A stretch of 62,062 nucleotides of DNA. Origin: an uncultured Mucilaginibacter sp. Lineage in GTDB: Bacteria; Bacteroidota; Bacteroidia; Sphingobacteriales; Sphingobacteriaceae. Of the stretch, positions 51,487 to 61,364 are shown in pieces. The position numbers and the translations under genes are program-made. The DNA lies in NCBI GenBank assembly GCA_903915155.1, contig CAIWRU010000157.1:1-62062 (forward strand), read 5' to 3'. Under the pieces are notes generated by a model. It made no database searches and was not told where the DNA came from. It was given only the letters and a program-made list of their open reading frames with translations. The number at the start of each line of letters is the position of its first letter. Within the stretch, counting starts at the first letter, position 1.

Positions 51487-52407
51487 TTATTCTATGATAG
51501 CGAACTGCGACAAAGTAACAAACTCATTTACCCGCGCTGCAATTTCGGCTTTTGAAAGGTTGAGTATTTTTTCCGTACCAAACTTCTCCACGCAAAATGA
51601 AGCCAGTGCCGAGCCGAATATGATGGCATTCTTCATATTATTAAAGTTGATAGTACCCACCTTCGCCAAATAGCCTATAAAACCACCGGCAAAGGTATCG
51701 CCCGCACCGGTTGGGTCAAATACATCAGCCAGCGGTAGTGCCGGTGCCGAAAATATCAAATCATCGCCAAACAGCAAGGCACCGTGTTCGCCTTTTTTTA
51801 TGATGAGGTATTTAGGCCCCATCTGTAATATCTTACGGGCGGCCTTAACCAATGAATATTCGCCTGATAACTGGCGCGCCTCGGCATCATTAATGGTTAA
51901 TACATCTATCATTTTTATAGTTTCCAGCAGGTCGTCCATAGCAATGTCCATCCAAAAGTTCATGGTGTCCATCACTATTAATTTAGGGCGTTTTCTTAAA
52001 CGTTTAATAACCGTTTGCTGTACCTGCGGGGTAAGATTGCCCAGCATCAAATACTCGCAGCCCTGGTAGCTTTCCGGGATGATGGGATCGAAATCAGCCA
52101 ATACATTCAGCTCCGTTACCAGCGTATCGCGGCTGTTCATATCGTTGTGGTATCTGCCCGCCCAAAAAAACGACTTCTCGCCTTTCTTAACCTGCAAACC
52201 TTCGGTGCTGATGTGGTGGTTATGAAAATCCTCAATCTCGCTTTGCGGAAAATCATCGCCTACAACAGCCACTATCTTCACATCATCATAAAAATACGAT
52301 GCCGCCAAACTGGCGTAAGTAGCCGCGCCACCTACTATCTTATCAGTTTTACCAAAAGGTGTCTCAATCGCGTCGAACGCTACAGTACCAATAACAACTA
52401 AACTCAT
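51487..52407 (-). CDS. PfkB-family sugar kinase
   Basis: 306 residues from the Met that starts MSLVVIGTVAFDAIETPFG; the frame is open to 52425. N-terminal PfkB block GGAATYASLAASYFY; ATP-site and catalytic Asp in FDPTGAGDTFAGGF; MDTMNFWMDIA in the middle. It phosphorylates a sugar or nucleoside hydroxyl with ATP; in many Bacteroidota it is annotated as a sugar kinase of unknown substrate. A single gene, stop at the edge of a gap of 254 bases on its downstream side with no gene. Confidence 0.92.
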   Translation of the reverse strand: MSLVVIGTVAFDAIETPFGKTDKIVGGAATYASLAASYFYDDVKIVAVVGDDFPQSEIEDFHNHHISTEGLQVKKGEKSFFWAGRYHNDMNSRDTLVTELNVLADFDPIIPESYQGCEYLMLGNLTPQVQQTVIKRLRKRPKLIVMDTMNFWMDIAMDDLLETIKMIDVLTINDAEARQLSGEYSLVKAARKILQMGPKYLIIKKGEHGALLFGDDLIFSAPALPLADVFDPTGAGDTFAGGFIGYLAKVGTINFNNMKNAIIFGSALASFCVEKFGTEKILNLSKAEIAARVNEFVTLSQFAIIE

Positions 52408-52459
52408 CTTTAATATTTTGCGCAAATATTGCGATTTTGGCGCACATTACAGCAAAAAA

Positions 52460-52498
52460 GAAAGCCACCTGCCATATTAATGCAGGCCGCCTTCTTTT
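52460..52498 (-). terminator. Terminator after the riboswitch-controlled lipoprotein
   Basis: An imperfect stem GAAAGCCACCTGC / GCAGGCCGCCTTC followed on the minus strand by a T-run (AAAAAAG on the plus strand). Confidence 0.7.
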
Positions 52499-52513
52499 CA
52501 TAATTATTAGCAA

Positions 52514-53413
52514 TTAGTTTTTAAGCAGGCTCATATCGGCAGCACCGCAAAACTCTGTCGAAAGTTCCCCTGATCGCCCTAAATTCGCTTCAATACCGGT
52601 TTGCACTTTTATAAAGTCAATTCCTTTTAGCTTTACCTTACTCCCGTTTTTGTCAATAGCATTTGCTATATCAACTGTATCTCCACCCGCTGTACTGTCC
52701 GAATACCCAAAAGCAAACGCAGTACTGCTAACAAACGCCGGGTTAGTCCTGTTTATATTGGTCGATGGCAGCGTAGTACCTGTCAAAGTATAAGTATCGG
52801 CCTTTATACCAATAGGGTAATATATTTGCTTGTGAAATGTGTTGGTGTGTACAAAACCCGTGCCTCCCTGGTTATCTTTCCACGGTACGCTGCAAGTATC
52901 ACAAGCAGGGCGTGTATAGGTAACCGCGTAATTGCGGATGTAGCCGGGCTTGCCGGTTTCGCTGCCGGACAGTTCATACCAGGTATCATCGGGTTTGCCA
53001 TTGCCGTTAGTATCCTGCATTACCCAAACAACGCCCGGCTCGGCAAAGCCGGTAAATGCATTTCCATAAACAATAATATCGGCTTTTCCTGCTGCATCAA
53101 GCACGGTATGGTCAAAGCCTACTACAATATATCCGCCGTAGGCACCCAGGCTAACCAGCCCATTGCTTTTGTTTAGTGTACTCTGTGCTGCCGTGGTATC
53201 GGCTATCGTGGTATTGGCGTATTGCCCCGGCGCGGGGTTAAACTCAAATAACTGGGTAACATAGGCGCTGCTTTGCGCGGTTATGGGCCTAATGGGTGCT
53301 ACAGCCTGTACTACAGCCGGCTGCTTGTCCTTTTTACATGCTGACCAAAAAGCGCTAAAAATAATCATTGCTGCAAAAAGGGCTTTTTTGTAAGTTGATG
53401 TTTGTTTTTTCAT
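52514..53413 (-). CDS. Cobalamin-riboswitch-controlled surface lipoprotein
   Basis: 299 residues, lipobox SACKK (Cys26). After a linker the mature part is a beta-rich domain of the Bacteroidota cell-surface/PKD-like family: GAYGGYIVVGFDHTV, DIIVYGNAFTGFAEPGVVW, DTNGNGKPDDTWYELSGSE and PWKDNQGGTGFVHTN. Such proteins are often encoded in B12-uptake operons with YncE-like and BtuB-like genes. Here the gene is alone, with the riboswitch 260 bases upstream and a terminator after it. It probably binds cobalamin or a corrinoid at the surface (inference). Confidence 0.85.
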   Translation of the reverse strand: MKKQTSTYKKALFAAMIIFSAFWSACKKDKQPAVVQAVAPIRPITAQSSAYVTQLFEFNPAPGQYANTTIADTTAAQSTLNKSNGLVSLGAYGGYIVVGFDHTVLDAAGKADIIVYGNAFTGFAEPGVVWVMQDTNGNGKPDDTWYELSGSETGKPGYIRNYAVTYTRPACDTCSVPWKDNQGGTGFVHTNTFHKQIYYPIGIKADTYTLTGTTLPSTNINRTNPAFVSSTAFAFGYSDSTAGGDTVDIANAIDKNGSKVKLKGIDFIKVQTGIEANLGRSGELSTEFCGAADMSLLKN

Positions 53414-53661
53414 ATCTGTTTTGTTTTTGAATTTTGTGGCAAATGGACAGGTATAGCGCCGGGGAGGCGCAACGTTTTCAGGCGAAGATTATCACCCAAA
53501 AAAGCAGCAAAATTAAAACAGCAGGCAGCCGCAATAAGTAAAAACAAGTTCATGTATGTTGTGAATTAAGCTCACAGCAAACAGAATATGAAGTACAACA
53601 AAAAATGGAAATACATGAAAAGTATTCTCATTCCCAGCTTCAATCCCCGAAAGCTAATGAA
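53414..53661. other. Leader between the riboswitch and the lipoprotein gene
   Basis: About 250 bases without a gene, between the riboswitch 3' end and the ATG at 53413. It may hold the expression platform. The opposite-strand ORF overlapping the riboswitch is not a gene. Confidence 0.5.
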
Positions 53662-53664
53662 TAT

Positions 53665-53845
53665 TATATTGTTGAGGCAGGTCTTCTGACTTACTCCCCT
53701 CGGCCCTGTCTTCCCGTCCCGATTAAAATCGGGACAGTGACTAAAAGAATGGGCCTTGGTATATGGAGCTTACAGCTGCGGGACAGTTCCGGATCTTCAC
53801 CGGATTCCCTTTTAATCCCGGTGGTTAAACCGGGAACCAAAACGT
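53665..53845 (-). ncRNA. Cobalamin (B12) riboswitch
   Basis: On the minus strand the aptamer begins near 53845: AAAGGGAATCCGGTGAAGAT, CCGGAACTGTCCCGC, then the B12-box part GCAGCTGTAAGC, a G+C-rich variable region with GGGAAG, and the end AGTCAGAAGACCTGCC near 53667. These are the conserved aptamer segments in the right order. It should repress the lipoprotein gene when adenosylcobalamin is plentiful. Boundaries are approximate. Confidence 0.92.
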
Positions 53846-53979
53846 TGCAAAAGTAAATATTAATCTATCATAACAAAATCAAAACGACCCCTAATTATAA
53901 CATTGTTTGTTTCATGATGTTAAACTTAGAGTTCTATCTTTGGCTGTGCGGTATTACGTTAACCTCTAAAATTTATTTT

Positions 53980-54753
53980 ATGAAACACGGTTTGTTAATT
54001 GATATGGATGGCGTTATTTACAGCGGCGAAACCCTGATTGAGGGGGCCGACAGGTTTATTGCCAAACTGCTGAAAGAAAACATCCCCTTCACTTTTATGA
54101 CCAATAACAGCCAGCGCACCCGGTTGGAAGCTGTACGTAAATTACACCGCCTTGGTATTGAGGTTACCGAACAACACGTTTACACCAGCGCAATGGCAAC
54201 CGGTAAGTTCCTGGGCGATCAGGGGCCAAATGGCACCGCTTACGTTTTGGGCGAAGGTGGCTTGCTGACAAGTTTGCACGAGAACGGGATAACACTGGTT
54301 GATTCCGATCCTGAATTTGTAGTATTAGGAGAGGGACGGAACTTTACACTTGAGATGGTACAACGTGCAGTTGATATGATACTGGCAGGCGCTAAATTCA
54401 TTACCACCAACCGCGACCCGTCGCCTAAAAAACCCGGATGGAACAATTTGGGCATAGCCGCCACAACCGCCATGATTGAGGAAGCTACAGGCCGCAAAGC
54501 CTTTGTTACCGGAAAACCCAGCCCCGTTATGATGCGCTCGGCACGCAAATACCTTAACCTTGAAACCGCCGAAACTACCGTAATTGGCGATACCATGGAA
54601 ACCGATATTCAAGGCGGCGTGCAAATGGGTTATAAAACCATCCTGGTGCTCTCGGGCATTGCCCGCAAAGAACAACTCGGGCATTACGCCTTTAAACCCG
54701 ACCTGATCGTAAGTTCGGTTGATCAGATAGAATTTCCTTTAAAATGGTGGTAA
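53980..54753 (+). CDS. HAD-IIA phosphatase (NagD-like)
   Basis: 257 residues from the ATG that starts MKHGLLIDMDGVIYSG; the longer frame from 53914 adds 22 residues of leader. HAD motif I is DMDGVIY with nucleophile Asp8, motif II TFMTNNSQRTR, motif IV VIGDTMETDIQGG. The C2-type cap between motifs II and III marks class IIA. It dephosphorylates small metabolites such as nucleotides or sugar phosphates; the substrate is unknown. Single gene. Confidence 0.92.
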   Translation: MKHGLLIDMDGVIYSGETLIEGADRFIAKLLKENIPFTFMTNNSQRTRLEAVRKLHRLGIEVTEQHVYTSAMATGKFLGDQGPNGTAYVLGEGGLLTSLHENGITLVDSDPEFVVLGEGRNFTLEMVQRAVDMILAGAKFITTNRDPSPKKPGWNNLGIAATTAMIEEATGRKAFVTGKPSPVMMRSARKYLNLETAETTVIGDTMETDIQGGVQMGYKTILVLSGIARKEQLGHYAFKPDLIVSSVDQIEFPLKWW

Positions 54754-54851
54754 TCATCCGTTAAATATTTACAGCGTTTAGATATCAAAATAAAGCTAAA
54801 AAAAGACCCGCAAATGCAGGCCTTTGTATTTGTTTAGTGAATTATTCAGCT

Positions 54852-55976
54852 TTAATTACTTGGCGGGCATACCTGCATAAATGTGACTATGCTGCTGCTT
54901 TCGTATGATTGTAAAATGCCGGTTGGGCAGGGTATGTTATAAGCGCGATAAGTTAGGTTGCGGACATGGTCGCGGTTTTGCCAGCCGGTATTAACATTTT
55001 GCTGAATCCACGGGAGATATTGTTTTTGCCCCCCATCGTTTATCAGCATCATTATATATTGCGCAAATATCGATTTCATTACCCCTTGTTCATTAAAATC
55101 ACCTTCTTCGGGCAATATCCCGCTATGGCACATGCTGTTTTCGGTATAATCAGCATAACTTTTGGCATCGGCCAGATAGGTGGCATCGTTTGTTACTTTG
55201 TACAGCATTACGCCCGCGCCAATTGCTGTACCCTGATTGTAGGTATAATCCTGGTAACCCGGGGCACCATCGCCTATTTTATGGTCGGCAATCTCGCCAT
55301 TCGCAGGGTTAACTAAATTCGCTTTTGCCCAGGCGTAAATCGCCTTAGCTTTTGAGAGATAACTGGTATCCTTAGTTATCTGGTACAACCGAACAGCGGC
55401 TATCACCGTAGGATAATTGATACAGGCATTTTTACCACTGTGTTGAAAATCCCAAAACATCCCCCCTTTCACCGGGTCGTATGAACCGGCCCAAACATGG
55501 TCGAAACCTGCTACAGCATGTTGCAGGTAAGTGGCATTTCCGGTTAGCTGGTTTGCACGGGCTAAAGCAGTTATCCACCACATCATGTCATCATAAATAA
55601 ACCAGTCGCTGGCATTGCTCCAGTTGTAATTATCGTACTGGTTTACTGCGCCGGCATATATGTTGGTTATCATGCGCATTTGCGCGGTATCATTTGTTCG
55701 CTGGTAAACATCCATGGCCAGGTCCCAGTAAATGGCTTGTGTCCATATCGCGCCCAGAGTGTTGCTACCGGTCGAACCATAATAAAGCTTAGCCGACGAA
55801 TTGTAAAAATACTTATTGAATGCTGAATAAGCGGTATTGGCATCGGCTAATGTAAATTTCGCGGTATCGGTTTTTACAGGGATTGTTTGTTGTGGCGGTG
55901 GCTGATGATAGGGTTTGCTACAGCTGGCCGCAGCAAGTGAAAGAGTTACAAGTAAAATGTTTAACATAGGTTTCAT
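54852..55976 (-). CDS. GH76 alpha-1,6-mannanase lipoprotein
   Basis: 374 residues. Lipobox AAASC (Cys19). The (alpha/alpha)6 barrel of GH76 is shown by ADANTAYSAFNKYFYN, the catalytic pair Asp129-Asp130 in FIYDDMMWW, GGMFWDFQHSGKNACIN and YNQGTAIGAGVML. GH76 enzymes cut alpha-1,6-mannan backbones, such as fungal cell-wall mannan, at the surface. It complements the GH92 gene at 23 kb. A single gene, convergent with the phosphatase gene. Confidence 0.93.
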   Translation of the reverse strand: MKPMLNILLVTLSLAAASCSKPYHQPPPQQTIPVKTDTAKFTLADANTAYSAFNKYFYNSSAKLYYGSTGSNTLGAIWTQAIYWDLAMDVYQRTNDTAQMRMITNIYAGAVNQYDNYNWSNASDWFIYDDMMWWITALARANQLTGNATYLQHAVAGFDHVWAGSYDPVKGGMFWDFQHSGKNACINYPTVIAAVRLYQITKDTSYLSKAKAIYAWAKANLVNPANGEIADHKIGDGAPGYQDYTYNQGTAIGAGVMLYKVTNDATYLADAKSYADYTENSMCHSGILPEEGDFNEQGVMKSIFAQYIMMLINDGGQKQYLPWIQQNVNTGWQNRDHVRNLTYRAYNIPCPTGILQSYESSSIVTFMQVCPPSN

Positions 55977-56662
55977 AAGGGTTTTGTGTTTAATAAAAGA
56001 ATAGATGTTGATTAATAGCTATCGCGATATACCCGGAATTGGAACGGATAGACAACAGCCTTTCATTATTTAATTTGGTTAATGGTTAATTGGTTTTTAT
56101 CTGCTCTGTGTTAGGCCGGTTTAGCGCTAATGAGCATATACCGGGCAAGTATAGATGGCCGGTATTAAGAAACCGGTTAATAAACAGGTTAAGAGCAATT
56201 AAAATTTATTAACCTGTAGTAATTTTGGCAATAACAGTTGCTGTTTAGGCTCAAACACGCAGAAATCCGACAAAAATACTCCCTGTTTTTTAATCTCAGC
56301 TGATAAAAAAATGTATAATTCCCCCTTAAATAATCACCTAAACGCACAACCCTTCCATCTTTTTCAACTTTAACCCAAAGTTTACCATAACATTTCTCTC
56401 TAATTAATCAATTGTAACATTTTTGTTACCATATACAACTATAAGGAATGCCGCCTCGTATATAAGGTATATTTAAGCCTGCCTTATGAACAGATCGATA
56501 GCACCAATTTTGCTTTACGCGAAAAACCACACCGGGTTTTATGCACTCGATTGTGACTCGCATTATTTAGTTGTACCCAGGGCACTACTCCCACCATTTA
56601 ACGGTATGCCTTAACCCTAAAACCCCTGTGTAATTCTAAAAAATTCATTAAAGCATTTTGTC
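55977..56662. other. 686-base intergenic region with a palindrome and one small ORF
   Basis: Divergent promoter region of the GH76 and T9SS genes, A+T-rich. It contains GTAACATTTTTGTTAC at 56414-56429, a perfect 6-base inverted repeat with a 4-base spacer. A 42-codon ORF at 56486-56614 (MNRSIAPILLYAKNHTGFYA) ends 48 bases before the next gene; I could not link it to a family, so I do not call it a gene with confidence. Confidence 0.5.
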
Positions 56663-59600
56663 ATGAAAACGATCATCACTTTTGGCAAAACCCGGTTACC
56701 CCGGTTATTCTTATGTTTTTTTATAACAATACTAAGTACCAGTTTTGCCTTAGCTACTACCCGTAACTGGAATGGCGGAACAAGTTCTGACTGGAATACA
56801 GCAGCCAATTGGAGCCCTTCCGGTGTTCCCGCCGCAGGCGATATTTTGAATATTGGTGTATCCGCTACATTTACTAACCAGCCCGTTATCATGTCAACAC
56901 CAACGTCCCCGGCCAGCGTTACACTGGGGCTGAAACAAGCCGTAACACTTACCGTAAACAGTGGTTTTACATTAAATGTGGGCGGCCCTGTAAATCAAGC
57001 CGCAAGCAGTTCAGGTTACGGTACGCTTACAAATACTCTGGCGGGCGCGGGCGCTATTACTTGCACATCGTTAAATGTTGGAGATAATTCCACTTATTTG
57101 TTAACTCTTGGAAGCAACCTTGTTACGCTGGCGTCAACTATTGCCAGCTTGCATGTTACCGGTAATGTGGCGGTTAATTCAACCAATAATGGTATATTAT
57201 TCGTTGGGACATGCTATAATAATGCAAAATTTTCCCTGCAAGGTGGCACCACCACAATTGATGGCACAATATTTACGGCGAATACTGCCGGCGGCATTTT
57301 GTCTGTCACCACTGCATCACCGATATTCAGTGTTGATATGCCTTCGGGTTCAGCCCTTAACCCCGTTTTGCAATTAACTAACGCCTCAGCAATAAATACA
57401 GCTAGCGTAGCCGGGTCTATTGATTTTTATAACAATACCGGCGGAACAGGCACTTGCGCGGTTTACTACAGCGGAACCAGCCAAACAGTTTATACCAATA
57501 CCACTGCTTGCCTCGACAATAGCCCAACAACTTATCAATACCTGATTTTTAGCGGCTCGGGCACAAAAACTGTAGGCACAGCAACCGGCAGCATCCTATC
57601 AGTCAACAACAGTTTTACCAATTCGACAACGACTACCGATCTTTCGGCTTTTAACCCCACAGTAACTATTGGTAACAACTGGGTAAATGCAGGCAATGTT
57701 ACCGGTGGATCGGGTAATATTACCGCAGCAAACCTACAAAACATATCAGGCACTGTAACTTTAGCTACGGGGGCCACCACCATAGGCTCAACCGGCATAC
57801 AATTAAGCGGCGGCGGTGTAACCTGCGGCGGCGGTACAGTGACAGATAATGGCACTTTTCAAAACAGCGGCGGCGCTCTTATCTGCGGCAGCGGCAGCCT
57901 AATATTTAACGGCGATTATCAAAACACCGCCGGAACCTTTACAGCAAGCACGGGCACCGTCTTTTTTAGTGGAGGCACACAAGCACTTTATGACAATACT
58001 GCCGCAGGCACAACATTCAATAAAGTTACTTTTAATGGCTCAGGCACGTCTACTATATCAGCAGGCACCGGCAATTTCTCAGTATCGGCCAGCGGCACCC
58101 TAACCATTACAAGCCCCGCCAAGCTTGTTGCAGGCTCAACTTCAGTAGGCGGTGCGGGTTATTTAACCCTGCTGTCTACCGGCACTTCCACTGCAACCGT
58201 AGCTGCCATAAGCGGTTCATCAACCATCACGGGCGCGGTAAATGTTCAGCGTTTCGTAAGCGGCGGTTCAAGTAACTTCAGGGGCTACCGTTTGCTGTCG
58301 TCTCCGGTAAATGTTAATAATCTTACCGCTATATCATACCCCTCAAACATTGGTTACCTGGGGCTAACCTATTTAAACGTAAATACAAGCATTGCAAACG
58401 GCATACTAACCGCCGGACCGAGTGGTGCAACCAATGGCTTTAGTGTTACCAATACTAATCCCCTAATTTATTTATATGATGAAAGCATGACTACCAGTAA
58501 CAATTCATATGTATCGGGTAAAAATGTGGGGATTACCGCTATAACCGGGGCATCGGGATCACCTGCATATAGCGTCACCACGCTTTCAGTAAGCACTTCA
58601 ACTTCCGGTGTAACTGTTCCCGTGGGCAATTCGATTTTGTTATATTACGTTGGCAGCACAGCCAGTTCTGTTATTACCAGTGGCCGTACACCTGATAATG
58701 CCATAACCACTGCCACAGGCTATCTTAACCAGGGTAACGTACCTGTTGTTTTTTGGAAAACCAGCAGTACAAGTATCCCTTACCATAGCAATGGCGGCTA
58801 TTTGCCGGGGCTTAACCAGGTGGGCAACCCTTATGCCAGCACCATTAGCCTTGACCAGCTTTATACCGATAATAGCACCATTAGCCCAATATTCTGGGAG
58901 CTGAACGACCAAAATGGCGGGGCCTACATATCCTATAATGCAAGCAGCGGCACCACCTCAAACACCAGGGCCGGTAAATACATCGTGAGTGGCCAGGGCT
59001 TTATTATGGCGGCAATCACCACCGGCCAAACTATTACTTTTAAGGAAGACCAGAAGGTGGCCTACCCGGCAAGTTTTACATCTTCAACTACTCCGGCCTT
59101 ATTATTAAGCATGCCGCCAAATGCTTCGTTACCCAACCCGGATAGCCGCGTATACGCAAGTATAGATACCACTGCCATACAACCCGGCAAACCTGCGCTG
59201 GCAGGCTTGCACCTGCAATTAATTACCGATAGCCTGCCAAGCTGCCAAACGGGTATTTATTTTAACAGCAACTGGTCTGATTCCTATAACCCGAGCGAAG
59301 ATGCCGTGGATATTTCCCCGGTAACCAGTGTACATCTTTCCAGCTTTTCTTCTGATGGCTCGCAGGTTGAAATAAATGAACTTGGCAATTATACCGGCGG
59401 CAAAAGAATAAAACTATATACATGCGCTACACACACAGGAACATACGACCTTTCGTTAGCTGACATTGTTAATATAGATACAGGCGCGAATAATATTTTT
59501 TTGGTTGATAAGAAAATGAATGATTCATTGGATATGGTGCGTTACAAATCATATGCGTTTACCATTGTCGCAAGCGACACTAACACTTATGGTGCAAACC

Positions 59601-59929
59601 GCTTTGTTTTGGCTATTGATCCGAAGTTTGCATCACCGGATTCGCTGCCACATTTATTACCGGGTAAAAAGCCTACGGTAAATACTAACGTGCTTATTTA
59701 CCCTAACCCATCAACCAGCATTGTTAACATCAGCCTGGGTGTAAATGCGCCGGCAAATTATACCGAAGACATTTATGATACATCGGGGGCTTTAGTTAAG
59801 CGCGCGGCCGAAGCTTCAGCTACGTTTACCGAGGATATAAGTAATTATAAACTTGGCGTATATATCATTGAGTTAAAAGACAACAATGGAAACCTGCTGG
59901 GCAAATCGAAATTTGTAAAAACTAATTAA
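56663..59929 (+). CDS. Large surface protein with type A T9SS signal
   Basis: 1088 residues. Signal peptide ends near SFALAT; the mature part begins TRNWNGGTSSDWNTAANWSP, a common start of Bacteroidota surface proteins. Residues about 60-540 are low-complexity Thr/Ser/Gly-rich beta-helix-like repeats; then come a jelly-roll-like region (SGGSSNFRGYRLLSSPVN) and the C-terminal type A sorting domain VLIYPNPSTSIVNISLG...GVYIIELKDNNG. Secreted through type IX secretion and attached or released, likely as an adhesin or matrix protein. Confidence 0.92.
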   Translation: MKTIITFGKTRLPRLFLCFFITILSTSFALATTRNWNGGTSSDWNTAANWSPSGVPAAGDILNIGVSATFTNQPVIMSTPTSPASVTLGLKQAVTLTVNSGFTLNVGGPVNQAASSSGYGTLTNTLAGAGAITCTSLNVGDNSTYLLTLGSNLVTLASTIASLHVTGNVAVNSTNNGILFVGTCYNNAKFSLQGGTTTIDGTIFTANTAGGILSVTTASPIFSVDMPSGSALNPVLQLTNASAINTASVAGSIDFYNNTGGTGTCAVYYSGTSQTVYTNTTACLDNSPTTYQYLIFSGSGTKTVGTATGSILSVNNSFTNSTTTTDLSAFNPTVTIGNNWVNAGNVTGGSGNITAANLQNISGTVTLATGATTIGSTGIQLSGGGVTCGGGTVTDNGTFQNSGGALICGSGSLIFNGDYQNTAGTFTASTGTVFFSGGTQALYDNTAAGTTFNKVTFNGSGTSTISAGTGNFSVSASGTLTITSPAKLVAGSTSVGGAGYLTLLSTGTSTATVAAISGSSTITGAVNVQRFVSGGSSNFRGYRLLSSPVNVNNLTAISYPSNIGYLGLTYLNVNTSIANGILTAGPSGATNGFSVTNTNPLIYLYDESMTTSNNSYVSGKNVGITAITGASGSPAYSVTTLSVSTSTSGVTVPVGNSILLYYVGSTASSVITSGRTPDNAITTATGYLNQGNVPVVFWKTSSTSIPYHSNGGYLPGLNQVGNPYASTISLDQLYTDNSTISPIFWELNDQNGGAYISYNASSGTTSNTRAGKYIVSGQGFIMAAITTGQTITFKEDQKVAYPASFTSSTTPALLLSMPPNASLPNPDSRVYASIDTTAIQPGKPALAGLHLQLITDSLPSCQTGIYFNSNWSDSYNPSEDAVDISPVTSVHLSSFSSDGSQVEINELGNYTGGKRIKLYTCATHTGTYDLSLADIVNIDTGANNIFLVDKKMNDSLDMVRYKSYAFTIVASDTNTYGANRFVLAIDPKFASPDSLPHLLPGKKPTVNTNVLIYPNPSTSIVNISLGVNAPANYTEDIYDTSGALVKRAAEASATFTEDISNYKLGVYIIELKDNNGNLLGKSKFVKTN

Positions 59930-59959
59930 AGCAATACACAATAAATGATATTAGTTACA

Positions 59960-61288
59960 TTATGCTTTTTGTTGCGGCGACGACTTTTTGATTTTAAACG
60001 CCCGCATCAATAAATATATCCCGCATATTACAACAAGGAAAATAAGGGTAGATATAATTTCTTTTAGGCTCAGGCTAACCAACAGCCAGGCAATTGCTGC
60101 CATGGCTAAAAACGCAATGAGCAACCCGCCCGGCATCCTAAATGAATTTTCATCGCCCGGTATCTTTTTATAACGCAGCTTAATAGTTGCTAAAACTACG
60201 CCCAGGTAAATGAGCAATAGCGTGGCGCTGGCTAAAATAGCTAACTGTCTAAAACCACCCGAAATAGCAACAATAAATATTAGGGAAGCATAGGTGAGCA
60301 CCGCCAAATAAGGTGTAGCGAACTTTGGATGAACTTTTCCAAGGGGTTTGGGGAAAAAGCCATCGTTAGCACCGGCGAATAATAACCGTGGGGTAGCCAT
60401 TATATCGCCGCCTACGTTGCCAAAAGTTGATATAACAGCAGCTGCCAATAGTACCGTAGCGCCAATTGGGCCTGCAACATTATTTGCGACAGCTGCAAGC
60501 GGCGCATCTTTAAACTGACCGAAATTAGCGCCCAATACCCCTTGCACTACTATTTGAATAAGCATATAAAATATAAATACAATGCCCGCCCCAAGTAAGA
60601 TACCGCGGGGAATAGTGCGTCCGGGGTCTTTTATTTCGCCACTTACGTTAAACGATGTTTCAAACCCGCCAAAGGCCCAAACTAAAACCAGTACAGTTTC
60701 TCCTGATGTTTTTAGTGTTGGCAAATGCGCCCAATACAAATTACCCGTATTAATATGGCTTATCCCAAAAACCACAATAGCAATAAGCGGGAGCAGTTTT
60801 ATAATGGTTACATATTGAACGAACCGTACCCCATCCTTAGCTCCCCGTATATTTATTAACGCCATAGTACCAAGCAGTACAAAATAAAGCAAACCACGTA
60901 CCAACGAACCAGCGAAAACCGGGAATATTCCTGCCAATGAATCGGCTATTAAATTCATTGCTGCCGCGCTACCTAATACTCCCCAGCCAAAAAAGAATAA
61001 CCAATTGACTATAAAACCTGCAAAAGGGCCAAAAGCAGCTTCTACATAAATATATGACCCGCCTGTAGAGCTGATTTTACTTCCTACTTCAGTATAACAA
61101 AGCATAATAGTTACCATCATTATTCCGCAAAAAAGATAGCCCAATATACCGGCTGCCCCCATTTGTATGCTTACAATAGCCGGGAGCGCATAAATTCCCG
61201 AGCCTATAGTATTATTTATAATAGTGGCTGCAAATCCCCGTACACCTATAACCCGCTTCAGGCCCTCACTGGTATTGTTTGTTTCCAA
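59960..61288 (-). CDS. APC-superfamily amino-acid permease
   Basis: 442 residues with 12 predicted helices. The N-terminal helix-1 motif GFAATIINNTIGSGIYALP is the APC substrate-site block with the unwound GSGI; EVGSKISSTGGSYIYVEAAFGP follows. It imports amino acids or amines with protons. The next gene upstream on the same strand is also an APC permease, 76 bases away, so the two may be expressed together. Confidence 0.93.
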   Translation of the reverse strand: METNNTSEGLKRVIGVRGFAATIINNTIGSGIYALPAIVSIQMGAAGILGYLFCGIMMVTIMLCYTEVGSKISSTGGSYIYVEAAFGPFAGFIVNWLFFFGWGVLGSAAAMNLIADSLAGIFPVFAGSLVRGLLYFVLLGTMALINIRGAKDGVRFVQYVTIIKLLPLIAIVVFGISHINTGNLYWAHLPTLKTSGETVLVLVWAFGGFETSFNVSGEIKDPGRTIPRGILLGAGIVFIFYMLIQIVVQGVLGANFGQFKDAPLAAVANNVAGPIGATVLLAAAVISTFGNVGGDIMATPRLLFAGANDGFFPKPLGKVHPKFATPYLAVLTYASLIFIVAISGGFRQLAILASATLLLIYLGVVLATIKLRYKKIPGDENSFRMPGGLLIAFLAMAAIAWLLVSLSLKEIISTLIFLVVICGIYLLMRAFKIKKSSPQQKA

Positions 61289-61364
61289 ATTATTTAGTTT
61301 AAGACATATAATTAAATTCGTATTTAAATTTTGGGCATGATAAAGCGTTTATAAACAGTACTCA

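Noticed and set aside
53605..53856. 83-codon plus-strand ORF
   Set aside because: It lies on the opposite strand of the cobalamin riboswitch; the conserved bases are explained by the RNA.
56486..56614. 42-codon ORF before the large T9SS protein
   Set aside because: It has an ATG and a stop but no recognisable features; kept only as a note in the gap entry.
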